A DNA stretch of 51,090 nt from JBNGDW01 sp049975325. Its GTDB lineage: Bacteria; Cloacimonadota; Cloacimonadia; JGIOTU-2; JBNGDW01. Within the stretch, counting starts at the first letter, position 1. Every line of letters starts with the position of its first letter. Location: positions 1 through 51,090 of the forward strand of contig JBNGDW010000002.1 in the NCBI GenBank assembly GCA_049975325.1, read 5' to 3'. Made by a program: the position numbers and the translations under genes. Below the pieces are notes generated by a model that searched no databases, was not told where the DNA came from, and was given only the letters and a program-made list of their open reading frames with translations. Positions 27,701-35,641 of this stretch are shown one piece after another.

Positions 27701-28334
27701 CCAGCTTATTCAAAAATATCCTTCATCTGAACTCATTAATAATGCCTATATGAAACTCGGCTCTATAAATTTTTCCCAGGAAAACTTTCAGGATGCTCTT
27801 GAACATTACTACTATGTTATCCAAAATGACCAAGAAGGTAATTTAGCTATGCAGGCTACGGAAAACTTTGCTCTCACCTGTAAGACATTAGGTGAGTGGG
27901 ACATGGCAATAGAGGCGTACCAACTCCTCCTGCAAAGATTTGGCAAAGAAGAAATCGCTGCCCCTACGATGTTCAAGATCGCATTCTGCTATTATATGGA
28001 TAAACAATATGAAAAAGCAATAGGATTATTTGACTTAATTATACCTAAACTTGAAGATTTGGCATTAAAGACAGAAGCATATTTTTGGATTGGTGATTCA
28101 TATTATGAGATGGGACAATATGAAAAGGCAATCGAGTCCTTTCTTAACATTGTGTATAATTACAATGAATTCCCAGAATGGGATGTTAATGCAAATATAA
28201 AAATAGGAATGGCATATGAAAGATTAGGAAAGAATGACAAGGCTAGAATTTTCTATACAAATATAATAGATAAGTATGGAGACGCGAGCAAATGGGGCAA
28301 GGAAGCCCAAAAACGTCTCGAATTGTTGCCATAA
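24738..28334 (+). CDS. Large exported TPR-repeat protein
   Basis: The 1198-residue protein has a signal peptide (residues 1-20, ending AAFA) and then tetratricopeptide repeats almost end to end. They follow the pattern of YbgF/BamD-type repeats: paired helices of about 34-37 residues with Y-x-x-A and P-x-S-x-x-A/P signatures, for example EALNKFEEIIRKYPASPEA. More than 20 units can be counted. It is probably periplasmic or attached to the outer membrane and acts as a scaffold. No enzymatic domain is seen. A GGGG-type ribosome site precedes the ATG. The ABC exporter pair starts 79 bases downstream. Confidence 0.85.
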   Translation: MKKILLLCLLILAVNTAAFADVRAEFQFARQMYDDFLYEEALNKFEEIIRKYPASPEAEEARLYIGNCYMGLKQYAEAEFAYQQFINAYPNSQLIPHALYKMGESQYLSGKFEAAAKNYQRLINTYPQNPFSLASLEKVVRAYQQAGQFNDAIMAARGIIQHYPAQKQIPDIYLLLADIYLANNMPEEFETTLQKIIIDYSDADSKWLALKKLAKYYHKQGKSEQAIELIQENVSGYIPRIYEKDLLLLQADILFEMGELTKAAAKYQEYLRTFDTETNLDQVGYKIALINLQQENYKEVQQNCADFTSKFPESEYLPLVYIISAQSLTKIGNHTEALNELDNNIFQEAEDEIRFQAERLKAIIYENQQAWGKAIAQYRTIAQSYPNWSAPDTCYFRIAQICQTKQAKYTEAINYYQIILNLYPNTSLWSDIHLNLAECYEQLGEYQDALHSLKQALRQGDLEPLKQQKALDTVDYLEQYKIKNYEHALEKVMESFLLYLQTQDEDETLLTLLKIYKDDLKDYEKVISYFKQNPILENNPKFLLLKGEACQELANKLLYEEGTDVEYYYDEATQAFQKVINKFPESEECAFAEYYLIFLELRNYPKTSEEYITTLEGASRSFINKYPTFPQIGYIYLALAEAMIQTGSDTQEIITYLQQAISLSTGSEIADRAYALLGDIYLQNKSYRAALAQYEKIDEKAIFLDPNLLFNIGFVLVQLNQTEGAANYLKYFVENFPQHSRYPEAMELLATAYSQMGEFEEAIYYYQSLVKIRDNDESRRKLRDLYVKAHHYDKAMDISLQIENLTNSDKRALAEIYRENGDIGLAILQYEKVIEAEIDTAQKLSDLAVFAWLHYSLGDYKSALSAYENLLALAGNSKEMFASYPSLNWKEIGENTVVCYYKRNARKLAEDTQEMFSDFFKEEPEIQAHLLLERGIYYAEIEPKKAEKVFSEIIKDYSKTQYADDAYFQQALLSLREQDFEKAKEQLNQLIQKYPSSELINNAYMKLGSINFSQENFQDALEHYYYVIQNDQEGNLAMQATENFALTCKTLGEWDMAIEAYQLLLQRFGKEEIAAPTMFKIAFCYYMDKQYEKAIGLFDLIIPKLEDLALKTEAYFWIGDSYYEMGQYEKAIESFLNIVYNYNEFPEWDVNANIKIGMAYERLGKNDKARIFYTNIIDKYGDASKWGKEAQKRLELLP

Positions 28335-28413
28335 TAACTTTTGCAAAACTTAGCCAAAAAATAAGTCAAAATCTTTTGATTCAGATTCTGTGTTGTAATA
28401 AAAAATCAGTAGT

Positions 28414-30159
28414 ATGAAAAATCTTAAATTAATTTTTTCATATCTAAAACCACATAAGAAATCTATAATATTAGGGATTCTTTCTCTGATACTCGTGGAT
28501 GGTCTTATGATGATCATCCCACAGATTGAAAGGCATGTAATAGATTCCCTGAAGTTGCCTGGGTTTGCTAGTTCTGATTTGCTAAAATTTTCACTTTTAA
28601 TTGTGGTGATTGCACTTGCAATGGCGGCTTTGAGATTTTTGTGGAGATGGTTTCTAATTGGAACATCATATAAAGTAGAAAGAACGATCCGTAACTCTTT
28701 TAATGATCATCTGCAAAGGCTGTCAGCGAACTTTTTCCAGAACCATAAAACCGGTAACCTCATGGCGTACGCCACAAACGACCTACAAGCCATCCAGAGA
28801 CTTATGGGAAGTGGAATAGTAATTACAGCAGATACTACCGTAATGCTTATTGCCACACTTGTGCTTATGACGTATATCGATTGGCAACTAACTTTATATG
28901 TAATAATTCCCCTTCCTATTGTAACCTTTATGATGCTTTATTTTGGAAGACGCATCCACAGGCTCTTTAAGCGTATTCAATATACATTTGCTAACTTATC
29001 AGAAAGAGTAAAGGAAAATATATCTGGCATCCGAATAATCAAATCCTTTGCTGCAGAAGATAGATACCAGGAAAAAGTCTCTGAAGATGCACAGGACCTT
29101 GTTGCACACAATATGTCGCTGGTAAAGGTCTTCGGAATCTTCCATCCGGGAATGATGGCAGTTGTAGGGATAAGTCTGCTTCTTACCCTTTATCTTGGTG
29201 GCTCAAGAACAATTCTTAATTATATATCTATTGGAGAATTTGTCGCATTCAATAGCTATCTTACTATGCTCGTATGGCCAATGATTGCTATGGGCTGGAT
29301 TGTCAACCTGTATCAGGGTGGAACTGCTTCACTTAATAGAATACTAGAGATCCTGAAGACTCCTCCCGAAATATTTGATGGACCAGAAGTCAATCATTCA
29401 ATCAAAAAATTAGAGGGTAATATAGAAGTAAAAAATCTGAGTTTTGCATATCCTGATTCAGACTCTCTCGTTTTGAGAGATATCTCTTTTAGCCTATCAA
29501 AGGGAGAAACGCTGGCCATCGTAGGTAGAACAGGTGAAGGTAAAAGCACTATTGTAAAACTTCTTACTCGCACCTTTAATCCGCCCAAAAATACAATATT
29601 CTTTGATGGCAATGAAATATATACCATTCCTCTCGCAGTATTAAAAAAGAATATCGCTGTGGTTAATCAAGATATATTTCTCTTCTCTTCATCTGTTGAA
29701 TATAATGTAAGATTTGGTTATTGGGATGCTTCAAGGGAGGATATCATAAATGTCACTCGTGTCTCACAGTTCTACAACGACATAAAGGAGTTTGACCAGG
29801 GCTTTAATACAGTGCTGGGCGAGAGGGGAATCTCTCTTTCGGGTGGACAGAAGCAGCGACTGGCGATTGCTCGTAGTATTGTGAAAAATGCCCCTATCCT
29901 TATCCTTGATGATGCCTTCTCCTCAGTTGATACGGAAACAGAAAACATTATACTGAAGCAACTGACCGAATGGCAAAAAGGGAAATCCACTATTATAATA
30001 GCACATAGAATTTCAACAATGCAACATGCTGACAAAATCATTGTCCTGGATAAGGGCAAGATTGTAGAACGGGGCAATCATAAAACCTTGCTCAAAAAGG
30101 GCGGAATCTACAGGGATATCTACGAAAAACAAAAATTGAAAGAAGAATTAGAAGGGTAA
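28414..30159 (+). CDS. ABC exporter half-transporter, subunit with degenerate ATP site
   Basis: The 581-residue protein combines a six-helix type IV exporter membrane domain (about residues 1-310) and a nucleotide-binding domain. The Walker A motif is GRTGEGKST and the ABC signature is LSGGQKQR. Walker B ends LILDDAF, with Asp in place of the catalytic Glu. This asymmetry is typical of one partner in heterodimeric exporters such as TM287/288 or LmrCD. The partner follows after 28 bases. Likely cargoes are drugs or lipids; the sequence does not decide. Confidence 0.9.
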   Translation: MKNLKLIFSYLKPHKKSIILGILSLILVDGLMMIIPQIERHVIDSLKLPGFASSDLLKFSLLIVVIALAMAALRFLWRWFLIGTSYKVERTIRNSFNDHLQRLSANFFQNHKTGNLMAYATNDLQAIQRLMGSGIVITADTTVMLIATLVLMTYIDWQLTLYVIIPLPIVTFMMLYFGRRIHRLFKRIQYTFANLSERVKENISGIRIIKSFAAEDRYQEKVSEDAQDLVAHNMSLVKVFGIFHPGMMAVVGISLLLTLYLGGSRTILNYISIGEFVAFNSYLTMLVWPMIAMGWIVNLYQGGTASLNRILEILKTPPEIFDGPEVNHSIKKLEGNIEVKNLSFAYPDSDSLVLRDISFSLSKGETLAIVGRTGEGKSTIVKLLTRTFNPPKNTIFFDGNEIYTIPLAVLKKNIAVVNQDIFLFSSSVEYNVRFGYWDASREDIINVTRVSQFYNDIKEFDQGFNTVLGERGISLSGGQKQRLAIARSIVKNAPILILDDAFSSVDTETENIILKQLTEWQKGKSTIIIAHRISTMQHADKIIVLDKGKIVERGNHKTLLKKGGIYRDIYEKQKLKEELEG

Positions 30160-30187
30160 TGAACAAAAAGAGAGTAAAATACTAATC

Positions 30188-32293
30188 ATGAAGAGCTATT
30201 TTGAAGAATCAACCGGTGGAAAACTTTATGATCGTAATTTGATGAGGCGGTTGTTCGCTTATCTTAGACCATATCGTAAATATTTTATTATTGGACTCAT
30301 TGCTGTCCTCATAATAGCAGGATTTGAAGTACTGCTCCCTTATATTACGAAATATGGAATAGATGAATACATTAACCCTTCAATTAAAATCGTGGATCTC
30401 TCAGATTATCCCGAAGTAAACAAAGACTTTTTGACACAATATAAAGATATTATCATTGCTGAAGAGGATGACAAGGTTTTAATCAAAAGCTATAATTTAG
30501 ACGAGATCCTCCCGGAACATTACTATACAATTCAGACAAACGATCTGATTTCACAAGAATTCTATGCTGTTTTCCCCAGATCAGAAAAGACAGATAGCAT
30601 TGTCACAAACTATCCGGATCTTTTCATCCAGTTAGCGGATTCTTATGTACTAGCGCAGAACGACTTTGCAAAAATTTCTGTGGAAGATACACGACTCTTG
30701 CGGTCAGAAGACCTAAATGGGCTCAAAATCCTGGCAATAATTTTTCTCTTAATAGTAATTATCCGCTTTATATTAAATTACCTACAAATATATGTATTAC
30801 AATATGCCGGTGTCCACTCTATGTATGACCTGCGGATGAAACTCTTTGGACATCTGCAAAAGCTCCCACTCTCGTTCTTTGATAAAAACCCCATTGGGAG
30901 ATTGGTAACGCGAATTACCAATGATATAGAAGTCCTGGCAGAGCTTCTAGGCGAAGGCTTGGTCACCATTCTGAGAGATATATTTGTTATGATGACTATT
31001 TTTGTGGTCATGCTTCTGATAAACTGGCAGCTCGCACTTATAACTTTTTTGGTTCTGCCACTCGTTATCCTCTTTATGGTAAGATTTAGAAAGGCTATTA
31101 GGAAAGTATATCGAAAAGTACGAGTAAAATTAGCAAAAATTAATGCTACCCTATCTGAAAACCTTTCAGGGATTTTGACTATCCAGCTTTTTAATCAGGA
31201 AAAGAATAAATCAAAAGAATTTGCTCAGGTAACACAGGAATACTATAATGCAGAAAGGCGACAGCTTCGTGTCTTTGCCCTCTTTCGTCCTCTTGTAGAC
31301 GTTATGGTACATCTCGCAATCGCTCTAATTATCTGGTATGGCGGTGGACAAATTATCTCTAACCGTATCTCCCTTGGTGTCCTTGTCGTTTTCATTAGCT
31401 ATGTGCACAGATTCTTTGAGCCCCTTTACGACCTTAGCCAAAAATATAACATATTGCAATCTGCCATGGCTGCCCTAGAAAAAATATTTACCTTGATGGA
31501 TGCGAAACCGGAAGACTATACTAGAAAGTTACCAGCCCCGCAAATTACAAAGGACAAGGTTGAACTGAGGAATGTATGGCTCGCATATAATGATAATGAA
31601 TATGTGCTTAAAAATATTAATCTTACGGTACAGCCTGGAGAAAAAGTCGCTCTGGTTGGTGAAACAGGAGCCGGGAAAACCTCTATCATAAAGCTCATAA
31701 ACAGATTTTACGAATTTCAAAAAGGGGACATCCTAATCGATGATATTCCAATATCACAGTACAATTTAACAGAATTAAGAAAAAATATTGGAGTAGTGCA
31801 ACAAGATGTATTTATTTTCTCTGGCAGTGTAAAGGATAACATCAGACTTTATAATCCGTATATATCTGATGATATGATTATCCAGGCTGCAAAATATGTA
31901 AACGCAGATAAGTTTATTGAAAAACTGCCAAATAAATATGAGGAAGATCTAAAGGAACGGGGTTCTGTGCTTTCGGCAGGACAGCGTCAGCTTATCGCCC
32001 TGGCACGCGTAATTGCTACAAATTCTCGCATATTCATTCTGGATGAAGCAACCTCAAATATTGATACAGAAACAGAGATTCTCATTCAGGATGCATTACA
32101 AAAAGTAATGAAAAATCGTACTTCTATCGTTATTGCTCATCGTCTTTCAACCATCCAACACATGGATCGTATTGTTGTCATCCATAAAGGAGAAATTATT
32201 GAAGAGGGCAACCATCAAGAACTTCTGCATAACCATGGCTTCTACTACAAACTCTATCGCCTTCAATATAAAGACCAGTTATATAGTAACTAG
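30188..32293 (+). CDS. ABC exporter half-transporter, catalytically competent subunit with extracytoplasmic insert
   Basis: The 701-residue partner has a canonical catalytic glutamate (FILDEATS), a Walker A GETGAGKTS and a signature LSAGQRQ. Between the first two membrane helices it carries an insert of about 115 acidic residues (about 62-178). This would face the periplasm and is absent from the usual 570-600 residue exporters. The nucleotide site composed of this Walker motif and the partner's LSGGQ should hydrolyse ATP, while the other site is degenerate. Together the two form one heterodimeric exporter. The insert may gate substrate or bind a periplasmic protein. Confidence 0.9.
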   Translation: MKSYFEESTGGKLYDRNLMRRLFAYLRPYRKYFIIGLIAVLIIAGFEVLLPYITKYGIDEYINPSIKIVDLSDYPEVNKDFLTQYKDIIIAEEDDKVLIKSYNLDEILPEHYYTIQTNDLISQEFYAVFPRSEKTDSIVTNYPDLFIQLADSYVLAQNDFAKISVEDTRLLRSEDLNGLKILAIIFLLIVIIRFILNYLQIYVLQYAGVHSMYDLRMKLFGHLQKLPLSFFDKNPIGRLVTRITNDIEVLAELLGEGLVTILRDIFVMMTIFVVMLLINWQLALITFLVLPLVILFMVRFRKAIRKVYRKVRVKLAKINATLSENLSGILTIQLFNQEKNKSKEFAQVTQEYYNAERRQLRVFALFRPLVDVMVHLAIALIIWYGGGQIISNRISLGVLVVFISYVHRFFEPLYDLSQKYNILQSAMAALEKIFTLMDAKPEDYTRKLPAPQITKDKVELRNVWLAYNDNEYVLKNINLTVQPGEKVALVGETGAGKTSIIKLINRFYEFQKGDILIDDIPISQYNLTELRKNIGVVQQDVFIFSGSVKDNIRLYNPYISDDMIIQAAKYVNADKFIEKLPNKYEEDLKERGSVLSAGQRQLIALARVIATNSRIFILDEATSNIDTETEILIQDALQKVMKNRTSIVIAHRLSTIQHMDRIVVIHKGEIIEEGNHQELLHNHGFYYKLYRLQYKDQLYSN

Positions 32294-32317
32294 ATTGAAT
32301 TTATTGAATAATTTTAT

Positions 32318-32348
32318 TTGACAAAATAGTTTGGGATTTAACTATAAA
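32318..32348 (+). promoter_or_regulatory. Candidate promoter of the secreted protein gene at 32378
   Basis: TTGACA (32318-32323) and TATAAA (32343-32348) are separated by 19 bases and lie 30 bases before the start codon. The spacing is long but both boxes match well. Confidence 0.4.
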
Positions 32349-32377
32349 GAAAAATTTAAGAAGTGGAGATAAATATA

Positions 32378-33283
32378 ATGAAAAGGATAATTACGATTTT
32401 ATGTGCTGTATTTATATTTACTGAAATTTCTTTTGCAGAAACAAGTTTTTACGACAGCGGTAACCTAAGCTTTGATTATCAACAATTTCCTTCTGGTCCA
32501 TTTTCTGGGACTTATGAAGTAGAAGGAGAAATTGATACAACCTATGTTTGGCCTGATACTTTGGAGGGGGTGGGTGCTTTCGTAGAGGTTAATAATGATA
32601 CCACTGAGATAAATCTTTTTGCTCCAAGAGTCAATCCTGATACTACCTTAGATGTATTTGCATTTCATATTAAAACGGAAGGCGGTTTTGTTCCAGGAAC
32701 ATATTCTGTCTCACCCGATATGAGCACTCTTTTTGGTTTCGTCTGGAAGGCAGATTCATTGATAATTCCTGACAACCCAGATAGTTTGAACATAATTGAT
32801 CTTATCTCAAGTATACAGGCTGAATATATATTTATTAGCATAACCGGTTCAATTGTAATTACTGAAGTTACCGACTCCTCATTTTCAGGAACTTTCAGCG
32901 GCTTAGCTCTTGATTCTAATGCTTCTATGCTAATTACTATATCTAATGGTATATTCTTGACAAGATTAGCAAGCATTAATGTCAATGTTGACGATAACTA
33001 TCAGACGGTCCCTAGAGTTTCTATTGAAAATTATCCTAATCCATTTAACGGTTCCACCACATTCAAATTTGCACTGAAGGGACCAGCCCCTGTAAAACTC
33101 TTTGTCTATAATCTTAAAGGACAGCGCGTCGCAACCGTGTTAAATGAAGAGATGACAACTGGTTCCTATGAAATCCCCTGGCCATCTACTAATGAACGCA
33201 GCTCACTGGCAAATGGCATCTACTTCTACAGACTCGAAGTTGGAGAGAGGGCTTTTGTAAAGAAGATGGTTTACCTGAAATAA
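32378..33283 (+). CDS. Secreted protein of unknown function with YPNPF sorting-like tail
   Basis: The 301-residue protein starts at ATG 32378, which begins a clear signal peptide (KRIITILCAVFIFTEISFA) and has a GTGGAG ribosome site 10 bases upstream; a GTG five codons earlier is less likely. The central region, about residues 25-215, is beta-rich and acidic and was not recognised. The last 80 residues begin IENYPNPFNG and end in a KKMVYLK strand. They are of the C-terminal sorting or FlgD-like Ig type used by FCB bacteria for surface proteins. Confidence 0.75.
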   Translation: MKRIITILCAVFIFTEISFAETSFYDSGNLSFDYQQFPSGPFSGTYEVEGEIDTTYVWPDTLEGVGAFVEVNNDTTEINLFAPRVNPDTTLDVFAFHIKTEGGFVPGTYSVSPDMSTLFGFVWKADSLIIPDNPDSLNIIDLISSIQAEYIFISITGSIVITEVTDSSFSGTFSGLALDSNASMLITISNGIFLTRLASINVNVDDNYQTVPRVSIENYPNPFNGSTTFKFALKGPAPVKLFVYNLKGQRVATVLNEEMTTGSYEIPWPSTNERSSLANGIYFYRLEVGERAFVKKMVYLK

Positions 33284-33406
33284 GCCTACCACTGCCTGTC
33301 TTTGCTGAAGATAACCGATATTTGCTCTAAAAACTGATAACATCATTTCTGAAACCAAGAAAATGGTGCTAATAAGATAAGTCTATTTGATAAACTGCCA
33401 CATCAG

Positions 33407-33464
33407 GGATCCTTCTTTTCATTTGGCTTTTAGTATAGAAATTTTGTTAGAAGGGTCCTTTTTA
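33407..33464 (+). terminator. Rho-independent terminator candidate
   Basis: GGATCCTTCT (33407-33416) pairs with AGAAGGGTCC (33449-33458) with one G-T pair, followed by a TTTTTA tract. The loop is long (32 bases). It lies 120 bases after the secreted protein gene on the plus strand. Confidence 0.5.
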
Positions 33465-33470
33465 TTTTCA

Positions 33471-34307
33471 CTACTTCTCTATCTTATATCTAAATCCAAG
33501 TATCTCGTTGCGATATAATGGACAGGAAATACCTTTGATGGGAAATTCATCATGCATCTGGGAGTTGTTTTTTAAATAAAACATCTCCCTACAGCCTGGA
33601 CCACAGGGAGGGGCATTTGATTCAACACTTAAAATTAACCATTCAGAAACATTGCTCTTGATAAAATGTAATGGGAATTGACCCTCATCATTTATTTCTA
33701 AACAAACTGGATTGTAAACAGTGTCATTTTCCATTGAATTAAAAGAAAAGCAGATTGAAATCTCAGTTAGGTCAGGCAGAGAACATCCCATCCAATTACA
33801 AAAAGCATTAGCTTCAAACCACCTGAGATTTGTAACAGGTCCATTAAATAAAATTTGAAGGAGCGGATTCCCAGTAAGGCATTTTATTTAGGTCCCATTC
33901 TCGTGTAGCATATATTTTAAATCTTCCTTGAAAATTCCAGCCCACTTCCTGATTGTGCATCACACCCTTTTTTACTAGCCAATATTCTTTGATTTCATAC
34001 CCATCCGCATTAATGAATGCGGCAAGCTGTTCATTTGAGACTTCAAACTTGCTTATATAAAAAACCTTCTGTCGTTTTAGAAACTGTTTGCTCCTTATCT
34101 TGATGAAACGAATAATAGCCTTTTTTTCATTTCATAGTAGATTCTATTTTGAAAAAGAATTTTGGGGAATGCGGTATAATCTTTAAAGTTGAAGTCAAGT
34201 GGCAATAGATTCAGTGGGATTGCAAATCTATATTTTTCTTTTTTCTCTAAATTCCCGTAGTCTCCAATGATTTTCTTGACATCGGTTGAGAGGCTGGTAA
34301 AAAAAAA
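33471..34307 (-). pseudogene. Broken formylglycine-generating-enzyme/SUMF1-like gene
   Basis: Three minus-strand frames join into one FGE-sulfatase-like protein. The first reads from about 34307 to a stop at 34095. The second carries FYISKFEVSNEQLAAFINA and VGWNFQGRF and ends in a stop near 33846. The third contains NGPVTNLRWFEANAFCNWMG and ends GFRYKIEK at 33471. The order, EVTN-like, then GPVTNVSWxEAxAFCxW, then RN...GFR, is that of SUMF1 domains. The two frameshifts compensate each other. The beginning is not identified. SUMF1-like domains can oxidise cysteine to formylglycine or act as non-catalytic binding domains. Assembly error at the two sites is an alternative to decay. Confidence 0.65.
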
Positions 34308-34378
34308 TTAAGTTTAAGAGAAGAATTGCATTACGATTAATGTAGGGATTCGTAGTTAACTTTCTGGAGGCATTGTAA

Positions 34379-35497
34379 ATGAAGAGAAAATATTTTATCC
34401 TGATATCAATTATTTTATTATCATTATTCTGTTTATCTGGAGATAAAAATGATTCTCTAAAAGAGGCAATGTACTATGAGAAATTACCAGATAGTCTGGT
34501 AAGATGCAACCTCTGTCCCAATAGATGCGTTTTATCGGAAGGGCAAACTGGCATTTGTGGAGTAAGAAAAAATATAAAAGGAGAGCTTTATTCGCTTGTA
34601 TATGGTAAACCAGTAGCAGTTCATATTGACCCGATTGAGAAAAAACCGTTGTTCCATTTCTATCCCGGCACGCAAGCCTTATCAATCGCTACTGTCGGAT
34701 GCAATATGCGATGTAATTTCTGCCAGAACTGGGAGATTTCTCAATCCAGACCTGATGAAGTAAAGGCGATGTCGATGACTCCTCAAGAAGTTGTAGAACT
34801 TGCTAAGATATATAATTGTAAAAGTATTGCCTTTACTTATACAGAACCGACAATTTTCTATGAGTATATGCTTGATATTGCTAAACTCGCCCAAAAAGAG
34901 GGGTTAAAAACCGTTTTTGTGACCTGTGGGTATATAAACGAAAAACCATTTCGCGAACTTTGTAAGTATTTGGATGCGGCAAATATAGACCTGAAAGGTT
35001 TTTCAGACGAATTTTATTCTACTTATACAACAGCCACCTTACAGCCTGTACTAAATACATTAAAAATTGCCAAAGAAGAAGGACTCTATTTTGAAATTAC
35101 AAATTTGGTCATACCAGAGGCAAACGATGACCCAAAATTAATACGAGAAATGTGCGAATGGATTAGAGATTCCCTCGGTGTTGACTACCCACTTCATTTC
35201 TCCCGCTTTTTCCCAAAATATAAACTTCTAAATCGTCCCCCAACCCCATTGAAAACACTTGAAATGGCAAGAGATATCGCGCTGGATGTGGGAATTAAAT
35301 ATGTCTATATTGGCAATGTTTCTACAGATGCTGAAGATACATACTGTCCAAAATGTGGTAAGAAAATAATAGACCGCTCCGGCTATTTCATTGAATCAAT
35401 GAATATTGAAGATGGGAAATGCAAATTCTGCGGCGAGGAAATCTATGGGGTGTGGAAGGGAAATCCGCCAACTGGCAGATTGAATGATAAATATTGA
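34379..35497 (+). CDS. amrS: AmmeMemoRadiSam system radical SAM enzyme with N-terminal membrane segment
   Basis: This 372-residue protein is a radical SAM enzyme of the AmmeMemoRadiSam type. It has the N-terminal CNLCPNRC and CGVR motifs, the cluster ligands CNMRCNFC (CxxxCxxC), the TYTEPTIFYEYM block, and a C-terminal zinc-like CPKCGKK...CKFCGEEI pair before GVW. The first 20 or so residues (KRKYFILISIILLSLFCLSG) form a hydrophobic segment not expected in a soluble radical SAM protein. A 13-residue tail follows GVW and contains a near-copy of the palindromic repeat. The ATG has a CTGGAGG ribosome site. The substrate of the system is unknown. Confidence 0.85.
   Translation: MKRKYFILISIILLSLFCLSGDKNDSLKEAMYYEKLPDSLVRCNLCPNRCVLSEGQTGICGVRKNIKGELYSLVYGKPVAVHIDPIEKKPLFHFYPGTQALSIATVGCNMRCNFCQNWEISQSRPDEVKAMSMTPQEVVELAKIYNCKSIAFTYTEPTIFYEYMLDIAKLAQKEGLKTVFVTCGYINEKPFRELCKYLDAANIDLKGFSDEFYSTYTTATLQPVLNTLKIAKEEGLYFEITNLVIPEANDDPKLIREMCEWIRDSLGVDYPLHFSRFFPKYKLLNRPPTPLKTLEMARDIALDVGIKYVYIGNVSTDAEDTYCPKCGKKIIDRSGYFIESMNIEDGKCKFCGEEIYGVWKGNPPTGRLNDKY
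35464..35479. repeat. Palindromic repeat near-copy 3 (PPTGR frame)
   Basis: TCCGCCAACTGGCAGA differs from the consensus palindrome by one arm base. It lies at the very end of the radical SAM gene, in a different frame (P-P-T-G-R) from the other coding copies. Confidence 0.45.
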
Positions 35498-35641
35498 ATG
35501 TAAGGAAAATTAGAAAAGAAAGAATGAGCAATAAAGGGTATTAGGATATAAATATATTAAAAAATAGTGAGTGAGAAAGAATTAATTTTAGATTTTGTCC
35601 TTCTTGTTCTTGGGTAAAAATTAAGAACATTCGAAAAAATA

